A stretch of 34,111 bases of DNA, taken from contig CAZEGC010000007.1 of the NCBI GenBank assembly GCA_964511635.1, forward strand, positions 1-34,111, given 5' to 3'. The notes below the pieces were generated by a model. The model did no database searches and was not told the DNA's origin. It saw only the letters and a program-made list of their open reading frames with translations. Each line of letters begins with the position of its first letter. The first letter of the stretch is position 1. The position numbers were made by a program, and so were the translations under genes. The DNA comes from CAZEGC01 sp964511635. Its GTDB lineage: Bacteria > Patescibacteriota > Saccharimonadia > Saccharimonadales > Saccharimonadaceae. Shown one piece after another: positions 24,462 through 31,568 of this stretch.

Positions 24462-24833
24462 ATGACGAAAATAGCAATCATCGAAGATGACCCAGTTATA
24501 AATCAGATGTACCGCATGAAATTTGAATCAGACGGGTTTGATGTCAAATTGGCAGATAACGGCAAACGCGGAGTCGCATTAGTAGAGAGCTTCAAGCCTG
24601 ATATTATACTTTTAGATATCCAAATGCCTGAAATGACCGGCGATGAAGCACTCACAGAGATTCGAAAAAATGACTGGGGTAAAAATATACCCGTCATCGT
24701 GTTAACCAACATGGGACAGGAAGAATCACCAAAAAGCCTAAATAAACTTGGGGTTCATAGCTATATAGTAAAAGCTGATTTCACACCGCGGCAGGTAGTA
24801 AACCACGTCAAAGAAGCGCTTAATCTAGCCTAG
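24462..24833 (+). CDS. Stand-alone receiver (CheY-like) response regulator
   Basis: A single receiver domain of 123 residues: acidic pocket Asp9/Asp10, phospho-acceptor Asp52 (LLDIQMP), Thr82 and Lys104. There is no output domain. I start at ATG 24462, immediately behind the promoter box and opening with TKIAIIEDD. The gene is divergent from the LuxI-like gene, with 59 bp between starts, which suggests shared regulation with the kinase unit. Its 3' end overlaps folD by 9 bases on the opposite strand. It may relay phosphate or act by protein contact. Confidence 0.93.
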   Translation: MTKIAIIEDDPVINQMYRMKFESDGFDVKLADNGKRGVALVESFKPDIILLDIQMPEMTGDEALTEIRKNDWGKNIPVIVLTNMGQEESPKSLNKLGVHSYIVKADFTPRQVVNHVKEALNLA

Positions 24834-25655
24834 GTCTTTTTGACCGCTAATATCTGCGGCCGCCCTGGCTGCTCGGACTACATTATCTAACAGTGCAGCT
24901 ATCGTCAGCGGTCCTACCCCACCTTTTACTGGCGTGATTGTTAGGTCACTTCTATTGCGGACGTCATCCGCTACGTCGCCCACTACCCTCCCTTTGTCTG
25001 AGGCAGTCCCAGCATCCACGACAACAGCCCCTGACTTTATCATGTCGCTAGTAACCAAACCAGGCACACCGGTAGCCGTAACTATCACATCTGCTTTTTG
25101 TATAATTTCATTACTATTTTCTACGTGTTCATCAACTAGTCGTACGTTTAATCCCGAATCCTGCCACACTTTAACCAGTGGCGCACCCACCAACCTACCG
25201 CCACCTATTACTACCAAGTCTTTGCCACTAAGCTCTACGCCGTAACCCGCCAGCAGCCAGTTAATCGCTGTTGGAGTAGCTGCATCATAATCAGCATCCT
25301 GCCCCAGGCCATCTACGTCCTTACTGGGGGAAATAGTATCAACTAAAGCCTCGGTCTCGCTTGGATCATCAAGTGGCAGCTGAAGGACTATGCCATGTAT
25401 AAGCTCGTCGTTATTCAGGCTAGTAATCAAACTGGAAACGTCCTCTTGCGCCACCCTATGCACATCAACATCAATCAGAATATCTTCGGCGTACTGCTTT
25501 TTTAGCCGTACGTACATATCAATGGTCGGATCATCTTTAGTCTGAATAATTGCCAATCGCGGCACTACTCGCCAGGACTGACGAAGAGCACGGACTTGCC
25601 GTGCCTGTCGCTGCTTAATAAAGCTGGATAGCTCTAATCCATTTAATTCTTTCAT
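24825..25655 (-). CDS. folD: FolD-like methylenetetrahydrofolate dehydrogenase/cyclohydrolase, divergent
   Basis: FolD interconverts one-carbon units on tetrahydrofolate using NADP. The catalytic Tyr48 and Lys52 (MYVRLKK), the IVLQLPL motif (89-95), KDVDG with Asp113/Asp115, the Rossmann motif VVIGGGRLVGAP, and the C-terminal PVKGGVGPLT are present. Two family motifs are altered: PCTP reads ATPT, and the usual GRSxxVG is GGGRLVG. At 276 residues it is slightly short. Activity is likely but altered cofactor or cyclohydrolase properties are possible. The ATG is 8 bases after TATTCT. Confidence 0.88.
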   Translation of the reverse strand: MKELNGLELSSFIKQRQARQVRALRQSWRVVPRLAIIQTKDDPTIDMYVRLKKQYAEDILIDVDVHRVAQEDVSSLITSLNNDELIHGIVLQLPLDDPSETEALVDTISPSKDVDGLGQDADYDAATPTAINWLLAGYGVELSGKDLVVIGGGRLVGAPLVKVWQDSGLNVRLVDEHVENSNEIIQKADVIVTATGVPGLVTSDMIKSGAVVVDAGTASDKGRVVGDVADDVRNRSDLTITPVKGGVGPLTIAALLDNVVRAARAAADISGQKDLG

Positions 25656-25663
25656 TAATACCT

Positions 25664-25669
25664 AGAATA
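25664..25669 (-). promoter_or_regulatory. -10 box TATTCT of folD
   Basis: TATTCT lies 8 bases before the folD ATG, without a ribosome-binding site. A divergent plus-strand TACAAT box (about 25689) serves the DUF5684-like gene. Confidence 0.4.
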
Positions 25670-25721
25670 CCAAAATTGTAATCTATGCTACAATCCAAGA
25701 AAGAAATAAAAAGGAGAAAAC

Positions 25722-26645
25722 ATGAAAATCCTATCACTACTTGCACAGGCCGACACAGTTAATCTAAGTGAAACCGTTAGCCCTACGGTATCAGACGAAG
25801 TAGTTTATCAATCCACAGAAGCAGCAACCGCTGCTACAGATGCTGCAGGTGTACTTGCAGCTTTACTCCTATTTGTCCTAGTAGTACTCTTAGTCTCATA
25901 TGTTTTCACCGGCATCACACTCAGTCGAATATTTAAAAAAGCTGGCCAATCAGGTAGCGCAGCGTGGATTCCAATTTACAACAACTGGAAGATGATAGAA
26001 CTCGGAGGACAAAAAGGCTTCTGGGCTGTTTTAACATTAGTGCCTGTTATTAATATCGTGGCTTTGGTATATACATATATTGCCATGCATAGAATTGGAC
26101 TTAGATTTGGTAAATCTGATGCATTCGTGCTGCTGGCAATACTATTTACTCCGGCTTGGGCTCTTATTTTAGCTTTCGATAAGTCAACCTGGCAGGGCGA
26201 CAGCACAAACGCTAACCCTCAAGCTATGGCTCCAAATAGTGGCAGTGTCCCGTTTGTTCCACCCACTGATGCATCGCCAGCTGTAGACACAGCCCCCGAA
26301 ATGCAGCCCCCAAGTAGCCAGCCGTCACAAAACCAATCAGATATAGCAAGCCCTCTCCCTAGCTCGCCGCAGTCACCTAGTGAGCCTCAAGCGCCCCAGG
26401 CTACACCATATGTCGAAGCCCCTATTCAGCCTGATAGTACCGACCCCTTGCAGCCATCACAGACCCCAGACTCATTTGCCCAGCAAGCCCAACCAATGGA
26501 TAATACTCAACTTGCTGCACCAGATGAAGCGCAAGCCCCAGTTAGCGAGCCTACGAGCGAAAGTACCCAGCCACAAAATCCAATTAGCGAAAACATGGCC
26601 CAGGCCAACCCGCCAGCACACGATCAGCAGCAGCCTAGAGCTTAG
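25722..26645 (+). CDS. DUF5684-like membrane protein with disordered tail, 307 aa
   Basis: Hydrophobic helices lie at about 40-66, 96-120 and 126-152. Between the first two is IFKKAGQSGSAAWIPIYNNWKMIELGG, the hallmark of DUF5684 proteins, which are small membrane proteins of unknown function often near signal peptidases. From about residue 163 the tail is Pro/Gln/Ser-rich and probably disordered. AAGGAG lies 7 bases before the ATG, and TGCTACAAT lies further upstream, giving an ordinary leader. A signal-peptide-like start is possible but no cleavage site is clear. Confidence 0.85.
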   Translation: MKILSLLAQADTVNLSETVSPTVSDEVVYQSTEAATAATDAAGVLAALLLFVLVVLLVSYVFTGITLSRIFKKAGQSGSAAWIPIYNNWKMIELGGQKGFWAVLTLVPVINIVALVYTYIAMHRIGLRFGKSDAFVLLAILFTPAWALILAFDKSTWQGDSTNANPQAMAPNSGSVPFVPPTDASPAVDTAPEMQPPSSQPSQNQSDIASPLPSSPQSPSEPQAPQATPYVEAPIQPDSTDPLQPSQTPDSFAQQAQPMDNTQLAAPDEAQAPVSEPTSESTQPQNPISENMAQANPPAHDQQQPRA

Positions 26646-26661
26646 ATAAAACCTCTTTCAG

Positions 26662-26711
26662 CCTGACGGCGTGAGTGCTAACTGACTTGCACCCACATTA
26701 AGGCCGTCAGG
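26662..26711. terminator. Bidirectional hairpin between convergent genes
   Basis: CCTGACGGC and GCCGTCAGG form a perfect 9-bp stem around a 32-base loop that has internal pairing (GAGTGC/GCAC). A second weaker hairpin (about 26715-26742) follows. There is no T tract, so the terminator role is inferred from position. Confidence 0.5.
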
Positions 26712-26779
26712 AAAAGGCCCACCCTAAAGTGGTAGCCCCTTCCGCCCTATAGAGAGCCAACCATCGCCAAGGCGACCCA

Positions 26780-27064
26780 CTAAAGGTCACTTAGTTCATT
26801 TTCTAGCTGCTCATACTCCTCATCGGCTTCAAAATCTAGCCTTTCTAGCAATTCACTAGCAGTTTCCAGATCATCCTCAGTCTTTATTTCGGGTACATTA
26901 TCGACGCTTACCTCGCCGTCCATTTGCTGGGTTGGCGTGACGGTTGGGTCAATATTTATAAGTTCATAAATCGTATAGCCGAGCAGACCTATAAATGCGA
27001 TGACTAAAATCACAATTATAGATGTGGCCCCACGTAGTTTAAAAAATTTCTTTTTATCGCTCAT
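26780..27064 (-). CDS. Small single-span membrane protein with acidic tail, 94 aa
   Basis: A basic start (MSDKKKFFKLR) is followed by one membrane helix (about 13-36) and an acidic tail (ELLERLDFEADEEYEQLENELSDL) that is probably helical. The topology suggests that the tail is outside. It follows the 260-residue envelope gene after one base, so the two are probably co-expressed and may act together. No family was recognised. Confidence 0.75.
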   Translation of the reverse strand: MSDKKKFFKLRGATSIIVILVIAFIGLLGYTIYELINIDPTVTPTQQMDGEVSVDNVPEIKTEDDLETASELLERLDFEADEEYEQLENELSDL

Positions 27065-27065
27065 T

Positions 27066-27848
27066 CTAGTGATTTCGTACCTCTCGAGTAGTCGAATTAG
27101 TCCGGCTGGCTTCTTTGAGGCGCGAAATCATCTCTTTTAGACTTAAGCGATAATCATGTACGCTAGCTATATAATCACCGTGGGTAGCCTTAAAATAAGA
27201 ACCAAATTCGCGGGGATTGTTCCCGTTACAATTAAAATCGCTGGCTGTTTCTTTTACATATAATAGGTCGGCCCCCGCAATAGCTCGCCTAGTGGCTAGC
27301 TCCTCAATGTATACATCTAGATCCGACCCCACCAACCCCAAAGACGAATAGTAGGACTGTAGACGATTATCAATTTCTTGCAGTACATCAAACTGACGTT
27401 GACTCTTGTCATGAACGCTATTTACGACTTTTAGTATGGATTGTTCGCGCTGCTTGCAAGCGACCAATTTGTCACCTGCGAGTTTGTTTTTTTCTTGACT
27501 ACGAGGCAACTCATTAGAAGTAGTAATTTCTTGCTGCTGAATCAATTCAGTGCCTGAGTTAGCCTGCTCCTGATTTGTTCCTTCGCTACCTGCATCATGA
27601 TTTGCGCCATTAAAGTATCTTTCCCTTGCCTGTTGGCGACGCTCCTCAGCCTGCTTGAGTCGTTCAGCAACTTTTTCAAGTGGCGTTACTACCTCTGGCA
27701 ACCTAAGCTCGCTGGCGACATGCTCCCCGACATTACGAAGTGACTCAGTAGTCCTCCTAACGAGTGCGTCCGCCTCTAGCGTACCTATAAATAACCCTCC
27801 GATTAGCGAAGCGCTTATTATAAAGCTTGCTTTTTTAACCAAAGCCAT
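27066..27848 (-). CDS. Secreted or anchored coiled-coil protein, 260 aa
   Basis: A signal-like N-terminal helix (KKASFIISASLIGGLFIGTL) precedes a long helical region rich in Glu, Gln and Arg (EKVAERLKQAEERRQQARERY) and a Ser/Asn/Gln-rich linker. A second helical domain has two cysteines (Cys132 and Cys207) that could pair outside the cell. No catalytic motif was seen. The ATG is exactly 6 bases after TAAGCT, a weak -10 box. Function unknown. Confidence 0.75.
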   Translation of the reverse strand: MALVKKASFIISASLIGGLFIGTLEADALVRRTTESLRNVGEHVASELRLPEVVTPLEKVAERLKQAEERRQQARERYFNGANHDAGSEGTNQEQANSGTELIQQQEITTSNELPRSQEKNKLAGDKLVACKQREQSILKVVNSVHDKSQRQFDVLQEIDNRLQSYYSSLGLVGSDLDVYIEELATRRAIAGADLLYVKETASDFNCNGNNPREFGSYFKATHGDYIASVHDYRLSLKEMISRLKEASRTNSTTREVRNH

Positions 27849-27854
27849 ACACTT

Positions 27855-27860
27855 AGCTTA
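27855..27860 (-). promoter_or_regulatory. Weak -10 box TAAGCT of the coiled-coil gene
   Basis: TAAGCT fits only TANNNT but has the same six-base spacing to the ATG as the stronger leaderless promoters here. Confidence 0.35.
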
Positions 27861-27875
27861 TGTCTATTCGGGGTG

Positions 27876-28363
27876 AGTGTCAATCCTCGGGGCCTATCTA
27901 GTGGGGGTGCAACCTTAAGTAACTACCGGAATTCACTTCTAGCAATTACCCCTAGAATTACCCTGCCTGCTCATGCTTGGAGTTTAGTATATATGGGGGG
28001 GTGGTTGGTGGCAAGTTATTGATCAGCCTGCGCAGTTAAAGATTATCACGCGCCCAGGCACCGATCGAACCAGCATCCACCACTCACACCAAAAGGTCAG
28101 ACCCTTAACAGATGACAAAATTACAAATCTGCTAGTTGAGACTTGGTTTCATCCAGTAGGCACTTGTGGCCTAGAAGGGCGGACCCTCTGGGAGGGTCCT
28201 GTCTCGGCAGCTTCGAGATGTACTTGCAAGATGCCCCTGCCGCGCTTCTTTCCCAACCCACCACCGAGGATCTATCCTCCTCCACGCTACCAACGATACT
28301 TGAAAATACCACGCTACGCATTCCAAAAGAGAACGTCGCAACACCGGGACGTAAACAAAGTGA
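27876..28363. other. Gene-poor stretch with hairpins, possible structured RNA
   Basis: No convincing gene was found; two short overlapping frames on opposite strands lack starts with promoter or ribosome-binding site. Perfect hairpins occur at 28181-28199 (8 bp, GGACCCTC/GAGGGTCC) and 28266-28279 (6 bp). A T-loop-like GATCGAACC lies near 28063. The composition is richer in G+C than the flanks. I compared it by eye with tmRNA, RNase P RNA and SRP RNA and found no conserved core. Confidence 0.35.
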
Positions 28364-29596
28364 TTAACTAAAATGCCTCACGATGGCTCGTGGTATCGAA
28401 CGAATCGGTCGAGTGCGTGTCGTGGTGAAACTTTCTATCCACACGTTTTTATGGCCCAAGATTAAATCACGCAGAATCATCGCAGCTGCAGTACCATTGG
28501 TCAGCCCCCACTTCATAAAACCAGTGGCGCTATACATATTTTTTGACCAGGGGTAGACCTTACCGACAAGTGGATAATAGTCATATGGTAAATAATCCAT
28601 ATCAGACCACATATTTGTAATACTCCCGACCTGAAAATGCTTCGAAGCATAATTTGAGAGTCGTGCGTAACGCGCTCGTTTGCCAAATCGCATACCTGCT
28701 ATGTTTCCACCTGCGCCTACCACTATTAGATATGGCCTACCCGAAACTTCAATTGGTAAAATTGAATGATGGTCGCTGTCAGGTGAAATATACATTCCGC
28801 GTAGCTCACTGTCTAACGGTGCAGCGACACTAAAAGATTCGGTCGGATACTCAAGTGCAGCGTACCCAGCTCGTGCCGCTAGAGGAAATGATGGTATTTT
28901 TGTCGCTACGATAATGCATTTTGCCGTAATTTTTGCCTGCAGTGTCCGTACATACGGTTCGTCGCCGTCACGAAACGTAATGACTTTACTATTTTCGTGC
29001 ACGCTGCTGCCGTTGTCGTGAACCAATCTCGCAAGTCCCAGTAAATACTTTTGTGCATCCATTTTAGCTTGGTCTGTAAATTTAACCGCGCCTTCAACTT
29101 CAAATGGTAGCGGCGTTGATAATTCAAATGATGCTGGAAGACCAAGGCTTGCAGCCACCTCCGCCTCGCGCACGAGGAGCGGTACCCTATCCCGGTCGGC
29201 TGTAAATATATAGCTATCATCCTTTTGCCAGTCGCACTCAATAGCTTCAGCTTTTATAATTTTCTCAATCATTTCAACAGCCGTTTGATTCGCTTGAGCA
29301 TAATGGAGCGCAAGCTTTTCACCTAGCCTCTGCTTCATGTCAGCATAAATAGTATTATGCTGTGAGGTGACTTTTCCGGTTGTTCGGCCAGTTGTGCCAC
29401 TGCCAACTGTCTCTTTCTCAAGCACAACCACACTGAGTCCTGCCTGTTTTAGCAAGTATGCTGCCGTAAGTCCTGTGATACCCGCACCTATAATAACAAC
29501 GTCTGCATATGTGTCCTCAGTAGCTTCAGGGTATCTTGTCACGTCGCCGTATGATTCACGCCAAAGTGATTTTTCTTTATTTGGTAGAGTCGTCAT
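28364..29596 (-). CDS. DAO-type FAD-dependent oxidoreductase
   Basis: The FAD-binding Rossmann motif VVIIGAGITGLTAAYLL (33-49) is followed by the family's VLEKETVGSGTTGRTTGKVT. The substrate domain and C-terminal YPLVGKVYPWSKNMYSATGFMKWGLT complete a D-amino-acid/glycine oxidase-type fold. Homologues with this opening often carry a C-terminal Rieske 2Fe-2S domain; here the protein ends at 410 residues without one. The substrate is unknown. The ATG is exactly 6 bases after TACACT, a leaderless arrangement. Confidence 0.9.
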   Translation of the reverse strand: MTTLPNKEKSLWRESYGDVTRYPEATEDTYADVVIIGAGITGLTAAYLLKQAGLSVVVLEKETVGSGTTGRTTGKVTSQHNTIYADMKQRLGEKLALHYAQANQTAVEMIEKIIKAEAIECDWQKDDSYIFTADRDRVPLLVREAEVAASLGLPASFELSTPLPFEVEGAVKFTDQAKMDAQKYLLGLARLVHDNGSSVHENSKVITFRDGDEPYVRTLQAKITAKCIIVATKIPSFPLAARAGYAALEYPTESFSVAAPLDSELRGMYISPDSDHHSILPIEVSGRPYLIVVGAGGNIAGMRFGKRARYARLSNYASKHFQVGSITNMWSDMDYLPYDYYPLVGKVYPWSKNMYSATGFMKWGLTNGTAAAMILRDLILGHKNVWIESFTTTRTRPIRSIPRAIVRHFS

Positions 29597-29602
29597 ACAT
29601 CT

Positions 29603-29608
29603 AGTGTA
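29603..29608 (-). promoter_or_regulatory. -10 box TACACT of the oxidoreductase gene
   Basis: TACACT, six bases, ATG. No ribosome-binding site. Confidence 0.5.
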
Positions 29609-29699
29609 GGGGTCTACATCACTTCAGGCTGGTAAATATTTCACATCTACATAGTAGCCTGGCACTGCCGAGTCAGCATTAAGTACCCATAAAAACTGA

Positions 29700-30002
29700 C
29701 TAGGTACCTTTGCCGCCAATAGTCGATAATTCAACCGAGCCATCACTAACACTTTTAATAAATGGCATAGCCTTTTGAATTAACAATCTAATATTTTCTG
29801 GCTCAAGAGCTTTATCATGGGCTTCTTTATTGGTCCATGTTTCGTATACCCAAACAGTATTAGGGTCTTCTGATGTGCTCACAAGATAATGAATACAATC
29901 ATTATTTTGTTTCAATAATTCGCTTGCTTCAAGTAATACCTGAAGCAGTTCGTTTCTTTTGCCGTCTACTGCTATAAAGCTACCGAATAAACCATATTTC
30001 AT
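29700..30002 (-). CDS. ABM-fold (YgiN-like) monooxygenase, 100 aa
   Basis: The ferredoxin-like ABM domain is recognisable from the pattern FGSFIAVDGKRNELLQVLLEA, then CIHYLVSTSEDPNTVWVYETWTNKEAHDKAL, then the terminal helix. Such small dimeric proteins oxidise quinols or related compounds without a cofactor, or serve as stress enzymes; the substrate is unknown. It lies near a flavin oxidoreductase but is transcribed from its own box, TATACT 7 bases before the ATG. Confidence 0.85.
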   Translation of the reverse strand: MKYGLFGSFIAVDGKRNELLQVLLEASELLKQNNDCIHYLVSTSEDPNTVWVYETWTNKEAHDKALEPENIRLLIQKAMPFIKSVSDGSVELSTIGGKGT

Positions 30003-30009
30003 AACTGTC

Positions 30010-30015
30010 AGTATA
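30010..30015 (-). promoter_or_regulatory. -10 box TATACT of the ABM gene
   Basis: TTGCTATACT (extended -10) lies 7 bases before the ATG. Confidence 0.55.
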
Positions 30016-30207
30016 GCAAAAGAGGCCTCACTAGAACGAAGACGCTATCTAAAAAGTATATTTTATAACGTAACTGAAGGGTCGCAGTAGACGCTATCGC
30101 AACTATCCTAGAAAGATCATATGCTTTAGAGGGCCCATCCTTCATGGTGGATGTTATTGCAACTAAGATTAAAACTTTAAGGAGTACCAGTTGAGTAGAT
30201 TGAGGTC

Positions 30208-30378
30208 TTATTTTCTGCTACGAGCAACTTTCGTACTTGCACCAAATGCTAGACCTAGTCCTGCGCCGAGAATTACGCCAGAGACCACACTATCAAGTGT
30301 TAAATAGCCGATTACAAATCCGACTATCAGGCCTAAAAGTGAAAAGGCTCCTAAAATCAGTTTGTCATTATTCGTCAT
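30208..30378 (-). CDS. Small glycine-rich membrane protein, 56 aa
   Basis: The frame opens MTNNDKLILGAFSLLGLIVG and has two hydrophobic segments (about 7-25 and 31-47) with Gly-x-Gly spacing (GVILGAGLGLAFG). That is typical of two helices packing as a hairpin. It ends with basic residues (KVARSRK). The ATG is exactly 6 bases after TATTAT, the spacing used by other genes here. Its length and lack of homologues by eye leave function open. Confidence 0.7.
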   Translation of the reverse strand: MTNNDKLILGAFSLLGLIVGFVIGYLTLDSVVSGVILGAGLGLAFGASTKVARSRK

Positions 30379-30384
30379 ACCTAC

Positions 30385-30390
30385 ATAATA
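30385..30390 (-). promoter_or_regulatory. -10 box TATTAT of the 56-aa gene
   Basis: TATTAT, six bases, ATG; the terminator hairpin of the preceding unit ends 4 bases upstream. Confidence 0.55.
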
Positions 30391-30393
30391 ACA

Positions 30394-30418
30394 AAAAACT
30401 CCACAGGAAGGAGTTTTT
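30394..30418 (-). terminator. Terminator hairpin AAAAACTCC/GGAGTTTTT
   Basis: A perfect 9-bp stem with A/T-rich outer arms. It separates the degenerate tRNA-Lys copy from the 56-aa gene and can act in both directions. Confidence 0.75.
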
Positions 30419-30431
30419 AGGTGTGACTATA

Positions 30432-30551
30432 TTGAGAGGCCAGGAGGGACTTGGTCACGTCCCGCGACCCCGGAAGTTCACGATTGCAAGCATAGCTTGC
30501 ATCGGAACATTCCCTTGCGGATTGCCACTGGCAATCCTCACCCTCGACACC
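30432..30551 (-). pseudogene. Interrupted tRNA-Lys copy
   Basis: Positions 30438-30453 repeat 16 bases of the intact tRNA-Lys (30636-30651). After 86 unrelated bases, 30540-30551 repeats the next 12 tRNA bases (30653-30664). The break lies in the T-loop. The inserted segment has two strong hairpins: 30481-30504 (10 bp, one bulge) and a perfect 8-bp stem near 30519-30537. It is in the same orientation as the intact gene. Confidence 0.65.
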
Positions 30552-30590
30552 GCTGTGCGGCCCGTCAAGAATTCAAGACACTTCAGACAG

Positions 30591-30633
30591 CCAAATAAAA
30601 TATCCAGCACTAAAGGCTGGACATTTTATTTGG
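30591..30633 (-). terminator. Terminator of tRNA-Lys
   Basis: Eleven A/T-rich pairs plus six (TCCAGC/GCTGGA) form a hairpin whose outer arm begins at the CCA of the tRNA. Confidence 0.7.
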
Positions 30634-30707
30634 AGGGCCAGGAGGGACTTGAACCCTCGACACCCTGCTTAAGAGGCAGGTGCTCTAACCAGCTGAGCTA
30701 CTGGCCC
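30631..30707 (-). tRNA. tRNA-Lys (anticodon CTT)
   Basis: Acceptor GGGCCAG/CTGGCCC, D-arm with AGCTCAGCTGG, anticodon stem CCTGC/GCAGG around CTCTTAA (anticodon CTT), T-arm GAGGG/CCCTC with loop TTCAAGT, discriminator T and encoded CCA. A TACAAT box lies at 30726-30721. Confidence 0.96.
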
Positions 30708-30766
30708 GTAACAAGAGCTAATTGTAGCAAAAGTTGACTAACCTGTAAATATATGGGGTCTTTTAG

Positions 30767-30772
30767 TATAAT
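30767..30772 (+). promoter_or_regulatory. -10 box TATAAT of the DUF1653 gene
   Basis: TAGTATAAT, six bases, ATG: the clearest leaderless promoter in the window. Confidence 0.7.
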
Positions 30773-30778
30773 TAGGTT

Positions 30779-31048
30779 ATGAGCAAAGACCAGCAAGAAC
30801 TAGCAAATAAACTCCAAAAAGCGCATGAATTAGTTGAAGTAGGCGCCATGTATCGACATTATAAAAATTTAGCCAAGGCAGCCTACACAGTCTTAAGCCT
30901 AGCCATCCAAGAGGCGGATGAATCAGTTTGTGTCGTGTATCAGGCCGAGTACGGGGAGCGCCTCGTCTTCACTAGAACTCTGGTAAGTTGGCTTGAAACT
31001 GTGGACGTAGATGGCGAGCCAGTCCCACGATTTGAAAAAATATCGTAA
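30779..31048 (+). CDS. DUF1653 family protein, 89 aa
   Basis: The family core is recognisable: MYRHYKN, then AYTVLSLAIQEADESVCVVYQAEYGERLVFTRTL, then DGEPVPRFEKI. These are small soluble proteins of unknown function. A short helical N-terminal extension (QQELANKLQKAHELVEVG) precedes the core. The gene is alone, with a leaderless start. Confidence 0.88.
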   Translation: MSKDQQELANKLQKAHELVEVGAMYRHYKNLAKAAYTVLSLAIQEADESVCVVYQAEYGERLVFTRTLVSWLETVDVDGEPVPRFEKIS

Positions 31049-31097
31049 TTTTATGCATACGGTTAGGAATCTAACAGCCAAATACATAATCTGACTA

Positions 31098-31302
31098 TAT
31101 AATTACTACCATATTAGGGGCGACAGGAGGAAGTAAGGATCGTGGCATATTATAGTTCAAAATCCATCGCCATGCGCTACACCCTGCAACGTAACAGGGT
31201 TAACCAAAGAGTAGACACTAAAGTGGGCGCAGCGGCTGGTTAGCCTCCCCCACCTACGGCTAACGGCGGCGCGCCCACTACGTAGAGCTAGTCACGTTTT
31301 TT
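31098..31302 (+). ncRNA. Candidate structured RNA, unknown class
   Basis: A TATAAT box at 31098-31103 precedes a non-coding stretch. Arm one is GGCGA (31119-31123) with TCGCC (31167-31171), and arm two ACCCTG/CAGGGT (31181-31200). Arm three has GTGGGCGC (31223-31230) with GCGCCCAC (31271-31278), enclosing GTTAGCC/GGCTAAC. A run of six T ends it at 31297-31302. The order promoter, arms, T tract favours a plus-strand transcript of about 190 bases. I could not match it to RNase P RNA, tmRNA, SRP RNA or 6S RNA by their conserved cores. Confidence 0.45.
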
Positions 31303-31388
31303 AAATGGTTTATTCTTACATGCCTCCGACGTGATGGCTCTAGCTTTGATTGAACTACTCTCAAACCGCTACTTGCATGCGCTAGCAT

Positions 31389-31428
31389 AAATAAATAAAC
31401 TACCGGCAAGCGGCAGTTTTATTATTTT
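31389..31428 (-). terminator. Terminator of tRNA-Arg
   Basis: An imperfect stem with A/T-rich arms (AATAAATAAACT...AGTTTTATTATT) around CCG-GCAAG-CGG lies just 3' of the tRNA CCA. Confidence 0.65.
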
Positions 31429-31431
31429 CCA

Positions 31432-31508
31432 TGGTACACCCGGCACGATTCGAACGTGCGACACCTGGTTCCGAAGACCAGTGCTCTAATCCACTGAGCT
31501 ACGGGTGC
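31432..31508 (-). tRNA. tRNA-Arg (anticodon TCG)
   Basis: Acceptor GCACCCG/CGGGTGT, D-arm AGCTCAGTGG, anticodon stem CTGGT/ACCAG around CTTCGGA (anticodon TCG), T-arm GCACG/CGTGC with loop TTCGAAT, discriminator A and encoded CCA. A TATAAT box lies at 31527-31522, divergent from murB. Confidence 0.96.
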
Positions 31509-31552
31509 ATATCTAGGGGTAATTATATCACGAAGTGCAGCCGCTCGCGTAG

Positions 31553-31558
31553 TATAAT
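31553..31558 (+). promoter_or_regulatory. -10 box TATAAT of murB
   Basis: TAGTATAAT lies 10 bases before the murB ATG, without a ribosome-binding site. Confidence 0.55.
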
Positions 31559-31568
31559 AGCTAAAAGC

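Noticed and set aside
28121..28367. Two overlapping frames of 66 and 74 codons on opposite strands
   Set aside because: Neither has a promoter box at the usual spacing or a ribosome-binding site, and both read through hairpins.
30237..30737. 166-codon open frame on the plus strand
   Set aside because: It runs antisense through the 56-aa gene, the degenerate tRNA and the intact tRNA-Lys, and has no ribosome-binding site or promoter.
31098..31302. RNase P RNA, tmRNA, SRP RNA or 6S RNA
   Set aside because: None of the conserved cores (GAGGAAAGTCC, tRNA-like ends with tag frame, GGAAGGAAGC, long single hairpin with matching ends) was found.
31431..31568. N-terminal extension of murB by 46 codons (opening MVHPARFERATPGSEDQ)
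   Set aside because: It is the antisense of tRNA-Arg read as protein, and the promoter box lies after it, just before the ATG at 31569.
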